NCBI GenBank assembly: GCA_004802725.1
Contig: SGPM01000355.1
Span: 1-27,457, forward strand
DNA from: Antrodiella citrinella
Lineage: Eukaryota; Basidiomycota; Agaricomycetes; Polyporales; Steccherinaceae
Direction of reading: 5' to 3'
Length of the DNA stretch: 27,457 bases
Part shown: positions 19,273 through 27,457 of the stretch, piece after piece
Numbering within the stretch: position 1 is the stretch's first letter
Layout of the letters: each line of letters opens with the position of its first letter
The notes under the pieces: model-generated
The model's database searches: none
What the model was told of the DNA's origin: nothing
The model's input: the letters and a program-made list of their open reading frames with translations, nothing else
Program-made: the position numbers and the translations under genes

Positions 19273-20079
19273 CTGCAAAACCAAAAGTCCGTGTGAGTGT
19301 CAATTCATATCGTGCTCTTTATACGCGATACTCACTAGAGGTGGTCTCTGAGGGAAACAAATGGCGAGGTTGAAGTACGAGAGTCGTATATAATTGATAC
19401 AGCTGACGTGTCGGCGGACAGAAAGTCGTCTGCATCAGCTTCCTGTTCCTGTGTTCGCCATTGGACAGAAATTGACGGCATTCTCGATGACTCGCCTTTC
19501 GAAGAGCCCGCAAATACCTCTTGTGCAGTCTAGTTCTGAAGAGGTGCGCTATAAACAAGTCTCTACACCATTCTGGAACCAGGACTGACACGTACTGTAC
19601 GTTGGATGTTTACCGTCCTGCCATACAACTTGAAGACTTGCCCTGACGTTGCTCGATACCCCAGAGATACCATCCTCAGGTTTAAGCCGCCGCGTTCCCC
19701 GGCGGGAGTCAAACCAAGCATTGCGGTTTTGTCAGCGGTCTCGGAGCCGAGCTCATAGTAAAGTCAGCGACCGATTTTTCGTCGACTCATCGATCGTCAC
19801 GAGAGGAGGGTTGAACGCGTGTTCACTGCTTCAGACTCAATGGCAAGTTTGATCCACAGCGAGCTGTTCGGACAATAACATGTAGAAGTCCAACTTCCAA
19901 ATTCTTCATTTGTGCTCCCGAAGTTGAAGTCATCTCTCCACATTCAACATTCATCGTCGTGTTAAATGTGCGATGTAATTGCGTACCAAGACGTCAGATC
20001 ATACATATCCTACCCTGTGTTAGATTCTACTACAAAACAGGATCTTTCTACATAAATACTTCCTCTCCGTACGACGACC
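19273..20079. other. Region between membrane-protein exon and ABC transporter stop
   Basis: It may contain unresolved upstream exons of the minus-strand membrane protein (about 19290-19860) and the 3' UTR of the ABC transporter near 20079. No long open frame or recognisable domain is present on either strand. Confidence 0.45.
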
Positions 20080-23000
20080 CTATGCAACTCCAGCCATCTT
20101 CTTCAACATGGAGAGCTCATTCTTTCCCGTCGCTTTACACAGTGAATGGAACTGGGATGAGGAGTCCGCCAATAAGACCGATGGTGAGTCAAACTCTACG
20201 ATGCGACCTTGATCAAGAAGCATGACCTAAAAAGACGGGTTAATACGTGCGGAAAACTGATATGCTAATAGGGACGTACTCGATCATAGTCTATGATTGT
20301 TCGTAACCGATGAGCAATTGTGAGGATCGTGCTGTCCGCAAATTCGCTGTCGCCAATAAATCAGAAAAGGGGGAGATGAATTGCGGATGTGTCAACTTAC
20401 TGTCGGATCGTTTTGCCAATCAACTCGTCGGTGGCATAATCAACACTATGACAACGTTAGAACAGAATTATGATATCGTCAAGATGAATTACTTGCCTAG
20501 CGGTTGCTTCATCCATGACCAACACTTTGGTCCTCTTGAGGATGGCACGGGCCATACAAAGCAGCTGCTTCTCACTAGCGAGAACACCCAGTCAATGATT
20601 GGTTACTGATAACAACATACACACATACCCCGTGGAAAAGTTGTCTCCGCCTTCAGAGACATGGGAGTCGAGGTTGCGGAACACATTTGCGTTGACCGTG
20701 GTCTCGTCTTCGGTCGAGTCGTCAGAAGGAATCAAATGTACGCGTCGAAGAGCCTCGTACTGCAAGTAACGGACTTGGTAAGTGTATAACCAGGGATGCG
20801 GGATGTTACTCACGATCTCAGCATCCTCGTACTCATCAAAGACATCTAGCGTAGAGCGCAAAGTGCCGCTCAATATAGTAGGATCCTCTGTAGAACATCA
20901 ATAATCAATTACTGGGACAAACATGCGAGGCACGCAAAGCACGCACGAGGGATGATCGTCAATCTGCTTCGCAAGTCCGTAAGACCAATCTTGGAAATGT
21001 CCGTTCCATCGACCGAGATCTTTCCTTCGGTAGGCTCGACGAAGCGGAAGAAGGACAACGCTAGGGTAGACTTTCCGGAGCCAGTACGGCCGAGAATACC
21101 GACCTTCTCGCCTGGCTTGATTTCGAAGTTCAAGTTGTGCAGGACATTGGGCAGATCGGGCTGAAAGGGAAATAGAATGTGTCAGTAGAATGCCACGTCG
21201 AAGCAACGAGGAAAAGATGCACGGACAGCATATCGGATGACGAGATCTTCGCATTTAATAGCTCCGCTCGCAGGCCACGAAGCGGGCGGTCTAGGTTCAA
21301 TGAACTCGGCGGGCTCACGTTTGATCTCTGAGAATTCTTTGATACGCTCGACCGCGACCTGTTATGATGTCACACATGAGCTCTTTTCGCAGAGGAAAAT
21401 TGGATTTCCCTTACCATGGATTGTTCCAAACCAACGAATCGCCGCACGAGGAACAGGAGCTACAAAGCCGTGAGATAAGTCGCACAGAAGTCGACAGAGA
21501 TATACATACATCTTGAGTAATGGTCGACGAGAAGGCCAGAGCGAAACCTGCAGTGGAAGCACTGATGCTAGGACTCATCACCGCGACGAATGCCGTAACA
21601 CCGATGACAGCACTGGACAGCAGGTTGAACCGGGAAGAGAGCCAGCGGTTTATACTCCACATCCAATAGTAAGGATTAGCATTCTGCAGGGTCAAAAAGG
21701 TCAGTGATTGGAAGTGTTGTAGTTGCAGATCACGCACTGTATCGACACAACGAAGCATGTCACGCAAGAACTTTGATGAAGCACCGAACGCACGGAGAAC
21801 AGTCACACCAGCGATTGTCTCGCCATAGATCGAATACAGCGGCGACCTCGTCACGGAGTCTGAATCAGACTGTCAGCGATGTGTATACGTGTTAGGTGGA
21901 GTCTCTTTACCTAATCGACGCATATCTCGGGAAGTTTGACCGTACACCTTCCCGACTAATGCGAAGCTAGTTAGTCGTATCCGCCGCACCAGAAGCGAGA
22001 ACACGACGCACCATTGTAATAGATCGTGCCGAGTAGAATGATAGCCAATACGAAAGGTAAACCGCCAACAATGCTGACTGTAACGAGTGTTGTGCAGGCT
22101 GACAGGCCATACATAATGCTACGACCAAAGTGGTCCGGCAAGTTGCTATCCACGCCTAGAGGTCAATTGAAATGAGCCTTTCGAGGTCGGCACATGCAGA
22201 TAGCAAAATAGTCATACCTTCGAAGTCTTTACCGAATCGGTTCAAGAGTCTACCACGCGATACCGTGTCGTGGAAGCGAATGTTGGCGAAGAGGACGCCC
22301 TCGAGAAGCCTCTTATACAGCACCCGCGATGCACGAATACCACCGCGATCTGGCAGCACCATCAATAGCAAGCTCACATTTACGCTGCAGGCCACTCACA
22401 TAGGACAAAGTACCGCAACGTTGTCAGAACGAGACCTGCAAAACGGTAAGAACGATAACGCAGCGACAATACTACCTACGTACCAACAGCGCAAACCTAC
22501 GAACGTTCGTCTGTCAGAACAAATTGAACAAGGACGAATTATTTTAACTCACAGCAGCGTAGATGCCGAGGTAGTAAATAGGGCTTCTGACCACGCCTCC
22601 TTCGAGGGTGGCTCCCGACCAAATCCTGAGTACAAATCAGCTCTAGAAGGGACACGATCACATTTCGTTGCACGTACTTGAGCCAGCCATTTTCCAGAAC
22701 AGGACTGATAGCAGCGAGACCCAACGAAGCGCAGAAGGTAGCCCAGTAGAGAACGCCACCGCACGCCTTCACGTATGTCTTCCAGATATCGGTACTGATA
22801 CGGCCGACAGCCCGCTTTTCCTCCTCCACCAATTTACGGGGAGCCTTCTTTTCTTCCTTGGCGTTAGCTACGGCGGTGGTAGGCACAACTGTCGAGCTAG
22901 TTTCCGAGTTCTGCTCGGTAGATGCCTCGACGGTCTTCTCTTCCGTAGCTTCCTCGACCGAGGGGACCTGAGCCTCGTCCTTGTTATCATTGGGATCCGT

Positions 23001-26000
23001 CGCATTCGACTGACTCAGCGTACTGAGGACCTCGGAATTCTGGAACGCCTCGCGGCCACCTTGGAATTGAACCCTGCCGTTATCAAGGGCCACAATGTAA
23101 TTTGCGCCTGGCGCGCACAGCTGGACGTGGTGAGAGACCAGAATGATCGTCCGGTCGCGCATGAGATCCCCCTTCAAGCACTCGTAATACAGGTGGTGAG
23201 CCGTGTGTGCATCGACTGGCGACAAACGTGTGAGCCGCGGGGTCATATTAAGGAAAGGGTTAAAACTCACCGGCAGAGAGCACGTCATCCAAGAACAGGA
23301 CAGATGCGCGGGAATAGACAGCCCGGGCCAGGGACACTTCACAAGTCAAGTCAGGAAACCACACGGATACCACGGAATTAAAGGACACTATACCTCTCGC
23401 CTTCTGACCGCCAGACAAGTTCACCTACGGAACGTCAGCCCGACTATCCGAAGCTCTCAAATCAATTGAGACTACTTACTCCGCGTTCGCCAATTTCCGA
23501 CATGTCACCATCTTCGAGGATACGTAGATCGCTCTGTAAGGCGCATACCTGATGAGAGGTCCGTCAGCTGATCGGAGCAATGGTACAAAAAGACGCAGAG
23601 ATAATACCTCGAGTGTTTTCTGGTAGCGCTCCTCAACGTAAGGTAAGTCAAAGAGGATGTTGTCTACCCACAGTGATGTTCCGTCAGCCGGTTTGAAGGA
23701 AACGAAGAAGAGGAAGGGCACACCAACCTCTGATGGAAGCGTTGCGCAGCCACGCGGACTAAAGCAGGGGAGGTGAATGGATATAGAATTGCACACCATA
23801 TCATAGGGTCCTGATACTCACCTGAGGAACATATGCACAAACGCCTTCAACAACCCACTCCTCATCGGGTACACGGGCACCAGCGAAGGAAGCAATGATA
23901 TCCGGGGGTGAGCGAGGGCATATCAATTGACCGGTCAGGAGATCGGCCTCTCCGAGCAGAGCTATAATCTCCTCTCAGTATCACTTTATCCGAAACTCAA
24001 AGAGATCCACTACGCACCGAGCAGAAGGAGGGTCTTGCCGCTTCCCAGTTTTCCGCAAATCAGTGATAGCTCGCCGTGGGGGAACTCCAGCGACAGATCA
24101 ATGAGCATGAATTTAGCTTTGGGAGTGGACGCCACGGAGGGCGCTGAGCTCGCGCCCCGTGCACGGTCCTGCGGCCAAGTAATCGTGGCAGATTGAAGAG
24201 CAATCGGGGAAGGTTCGGTATTGAGGGGAGGGACTGGGTTAACTTCAGCACCACCGAGATACTTTTCGATACGGCGTATCGAAACGAGGGACTGGAGCAG
24301 ATTGATGAGAGTCTCCGGGAGCGCGTTGAGAGCGAATTTCATCTCAGTAAACACTGAACTTTGGTGAGAATGAATCATACATACAAAATATACTATGACT
24401 TACCACTGATCTAGAAAATCCGTCAAGGGTCAGTTCCATATAGTAGAACCCAAGATCATGCAGACCCACCGATGTGAATGCAATAGAAGGCGTGAGCGTC
24501 TGACCACGAACAACGGTGAAATGCCAGAAAGAGACCAAAGTCACAAGAATCGGCGAACCGTTCCTAAAGCAAATTGTTCAGCTAAATTGTGGAGGCCAGG
24601 GCTCCCGAACTAACCAGATAGCATTCCACAGAACCTAGAAAGTGATTGTAAGACATAGTTTGCAGCGACATCAAAATACAACGCACCTCGATAGTGTAGT
24701 TCAGTTTTTGGTACTTAAGCTCCCTGTCACGGACTTTCATGACTCGAGCTTCGAAGCTACGCTCCCAGGCCATGAACTTGAGCATCCTGATACCACCAAG
24801 AATCTACACGGAAATTGATTGAGGTGAGAAGAACAATCGAATGAGACACCAACAACCACTTACCTCATTCATGAGGGAAACGCGCTCATCGCGAGCTTTC
24901 ATGAGGTTATCCTGAGCACCGACAACGACCTTACCCGCGAAATGGTTCAGAGGCAGGAAAAGACAAGTGACGGCCAGACCCCAGAAACACGAAACACCCA
25001 GCAAGCTGTACAGGAAGAGGGTTCCTACGAGAATCTCGATGGGAGAATCTAGTGAGATGTGAGCACATGTACACAAAATATTGCATTTTCAAAGGCGGAA
25101 CTGACCAACGAGGGTGAAGATATGCCACGAGAATTCAGATACACGGTCGACATCGGTCGTCATGAGCGTCATGATTTGCGCTTTGCTCGAGAATTCATCT
25201 TCGCTCTCCTCTTTCTTCGGTGCATCTGCATCAACAGGCGTCGCTGGGGTAGGCGCAGTTTGTCCTTCCGGGGTCTCAGCAGGAGGAGCAGACGAGGCGA
25301 CATCCTTCCTGACAAGAGTCTTCGCGAACAGGATGGAGTTCAGTTGAACACGCATGCGGACTTGCAATGTGGTAGTAGACAACGACCAAAGTTGACCGAC
25401 GACTAATGGTGACATGTGAGCAATCGTTAATAGGCAAGCAAACTGAGTACATACTCAGTTGACAAGTAGCCTGACTGAAGAACAAGCCGGCGCAGTAGAA
25501 CCAGCCCCACTCCCTGTCTGAGCGCGCGACGTCGGTTTCGATGTATTCTACGATCCTTCGCAAGAAGAATGAAGGCACGTAGAATAGCACAGCGGACACG
25601 GAAGCAAGAACCATAACCATAATAAGTACCAGTGAGTTCAACCGGAGGAGGCGGTAGATGAGATTCCATCCAGAACCGGGCGTAGGGCTCCAACTACCGA
25701 CTTGGAGCTTCCATTTGCGCATTGCAGCACGCATGCCAGCGTATATAGTCGTTGCTCGCATGTCGTGGGAGACAATCGGCAGGTCTGCAATTTCGAGACT
25801 CTCGGAGTTGTAACCCAACATCACGACTTTCGTGGTGTAGGAGAACAAGAACAAATCCCAAACGGACGCACCTGACGGAGTTCTTTCAATTTGGAACTAC
25901 TAATGTGGACTGCATAAAATGAACGTACCTGTGATGCCGCACACGTTGTCCTCGTATCTCGATGACAGCTGCATCAGCGTCTTCTCTGCGTAGATATCAT

Positions 26001-26709
26001 TGGAGTCGAAATGCAACGCAGGTCCACGAGGGATAGTGAACGCGACGACGGTTGCCACCAAGTAAAGTGCGACACTTGCAAGCCAGCAAATTTGAGGTAC
26101 AATGGCTGCAGACGCAGTCAAAAGGCTAAAAACCTTCGTGGTGACAGGGATAGGATTTGCTGGGAACAGGGCCAAAGTTCCAAGGCAAGAGGTAGCCAAG
26201 AATAGCAAAGCACAAATATGGATGATTGTAAGCGAGTGTGGGGAATATTCCTTGTTTAAGGCTGAGGCCGTGATACCGAGAAGGTAGAGGGCGAAGACGG
26301 CGTAAAGACTTTGCGTCGCAATCCAGATGTTGTCTTCTTCCATGACCGCGAAACCGAGAGAAACGGCTTGCAGTGCAAGGATAGTAGCAAACAAGGCTAC
26401 CAGAGCTAGCTTCCAAAGGCGCATCTGTGGCAAATGACTTGCGTGAGTGTCAAACTTGTGATTCCCCCGAAAGATATTACTCACGCGAGACCAGAAAGTA
26501 ACCTCATCCAAAGGCTCACCGTCAACCCAATCCGCTGGTTTAGTTACGTCGAATGGGTCCTTAAGTGGTTCGCCGGAGTCGGCGTCGTACGCAGTAGTTG
26601 TGGGTAGACGAATTTTGCCTTCTTTTGACCCTGAGAGCGCGAACACTCCTAAGCTGCAGACCGCGCTAGCAGCCAGAGCGGCAGCCACAGGCAGTTGGAA
26701 CTCTGCCAT
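20080..26709 (-). CDS. ABCC-type (MRP) full ABC transporter
   Basis: ATP-driven exporter of the ABCC family; such proteins move glutathione, bile-acid or drug conjugates across the vacuolar or plasma membrane, but the substrate here is unknown. The start is ATG 26709-26707 (MAEFQLPVAAALAASAV), the stop TAG 20082-20080. There are more than twenty apparent introns. Order: N-terminal membrane segments; TMD1 with a Pro/Ala/Glu-rich insert (about 25210-25310) and QIMTLMTTDVDRVSEFSWHI; NBD1 with Walker A GKLGSGKT (about 24030), signature LSGGQKAR and VLFLDDVLSAVD (about 23290); a charged linker; TMD2 with RLLNRFGKDFEG; NBD2 with GRTGSGKST (about 21080), IPQDP, signature FSTGEKQ and VLVMDEATASVD; and the H-loop TIAHRL near 20310. 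NBD1 has Asp where the catalytic Glu is expected, normal for ABCC; NBD2 has Glu. Exon edges were checked mainly around NBD2 and appear in phase. The gene looks intact. Confidence 0.9.
20446..20496 (-). other. GC-AG intron inside NBD2 of the ABC transporter
   Basis: On the minus strand the exon ends GCTAG and the intron begins GCAAGT, then ends GTCATAG after 51 bases. Removing it joins DEATAS to VDYATDEL in phase, restoring the canonical sequence after Walker B. A GT donor nearby does not keep the frame. Confidence 0.8.
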
Positions 26710-27457
26710 GTCGGGCGATGCGGAGAACGCGAGGGGGGACAAGAAGTTGACGGTGAAGAAGAAACCTCGCAGCTACGGTATAATTTATATGATGAAGATG
26801 TGCGTCGGTGCGTCTCTGCATCAATCGGCGTGACGGCCCCGAAGATAAGAGCCAGTGGTGACTCGCAACAGAGAAAGTTCAATATCCACGATCCTCCTAG
26901 AAAAATGTTGCAACTATCTGAGGTATGCCAATTACCATCCAAAACAGATAGTCTCGAGACGCTGCTGTGTCGAGTGTACAAAGGAGGAGGAGGAGGAGGA
27001 TATATTCCGGTTAGGTCCTATCAGAAACGCCCGCCATATGCAAGGATTCTCATAAGGAACGCGTCCTGTCACAACCATGTCACAAGACGCGTCCATCACA
27101 GGTAAGCCTATGTCAAATAAGGTAGGCGCAGCTCAGATCCAAGGAGACCGTGATGTAACCTGATGGCATCATAAAATCACGTGGGGCACAAAATATCCCG
27201 TCTTTGGGAGGTGTGATGTCGGCCGGTGACTCTAGGGTGAACAACAATATTTAGGATTCAACGGTCTCATACCCGTCTGGTTGGGTGCGAGTTCCACCTG
27301 GTTTCGAGACCAGAATTCAATTTGGATCCAACAACGACTCAACGTGTTTGGAACAAAACACGGAAGGCCCGGGGAGGTTGGACAATTACTCGCGCGCGCA
27401 CATCATGGTAATGGCATAAGTACTTCAAGTTTCAAGTTCGGGTGCTCAAAATTGTGG
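26710..27457. other. Upstream region of the ABC transporter to the window end
   Basis: This should include the promoter and 5' UTR of the minus-strand ABC transporter. A GGA trinucleotide run lies at about 26983-27000 and a CG run (CGCGCGCGC) at about 27391-27399. An AT-rich patch with TATAATTTATAT occurs at 26778-26789, about 70-80 bases upstream of the start codon, in reach of a core promoter. No other gene is supported. Confidence 0.5.

Noticed and set aside
22668..23381. Plus-strand frame of 237 codons
   Set aside because: Antisense to the NBD1-TMD2 linker exon of the ABC transporter.
27245..27330. Possible tRNA-like segment around GGTTTCGAGACC
   Set aside because: No cloverleaf with matching acceptor stem and A/B boxes could be drawn.

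Overview
The window looks like genomic DNA of a filamentous fungus, most likely a mushroom-forming basidiomycete (Agaricomycetes). Every well-supported gene is protein-coding and cut by short introns of about 50-60 bases with GT (twice GC) donors and AG acceptors. Several products have clear fungal or eukaryotic identities, and there is no operon-like packing. Species cannot be named. No tRNA, rRNA, CRISPR array or complete transposon was seen.

Left part (1-9572). A gene-poor edge (1-1467) with a GGGTAC-type hairpin repeat is followed on the minus strand by an OPT/yellow-stripe-like oligopeptide or metal-chelate transporter (1468-4303). Next is a head-to-head pair: a GET5/MDY2-like ubiquitin-like factor of the tail-anchored-protein pathway (minus, 5707-6792) and the complex I subunit NDUFS5 (plus, 7024-7544, five exons, first exon only six bases). 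NDUFS5 converges on a thymine-DNA glycosylase (TDG/Mug family, minus, 7891-9572), whose catalytic GINPG motif sits on a 19-base microexon. The splice models for NDUFS5, GET5 and TDG were worked out by hand and each sums to an intact reading frame.

Middle (10019-15113). Divergent from TDG is a 922-residue, mostly disordered nuclear-looking protein. It has one degenerate RRM, a C-terminal helix resembling RBM26/27 (fission yeast Rmn1), and candidate SUMO-interacting motifs at both extreme ends. TDG is a classic SUMO-regulated enzyme, so this pair is the most interesting functional hypothesis here. A single-pass membrane protein with a beta-sandwich-like ectodomain and a 24-base minisatellite follows on the minus strand.

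Degenerate island (about 15.9-19.9 kb). This holds a frameshifted agaricomycete kinase-like pseudogene with a substituted catalytic loop, and a roughly 100-codon fragment of the Doa10/SSM4/MARCH6 ubiquitin ligase with its intron retained, associated with a 24-base near-identical direct repeat. It also holds an unrecognised coding-like ORF and the C-terminal exon of another single-pass membrane protein.

Right part (20080-26709). A complete, heavily spliced ABCC-type (MRP) ABC transporter lies on the minus strand, with five predicted N-terminal membrane segments, two membrane domains and two nucleotide-binding domains, only the second of which has a canonical catalytic glutamate. Its upstream region runs to the window end.
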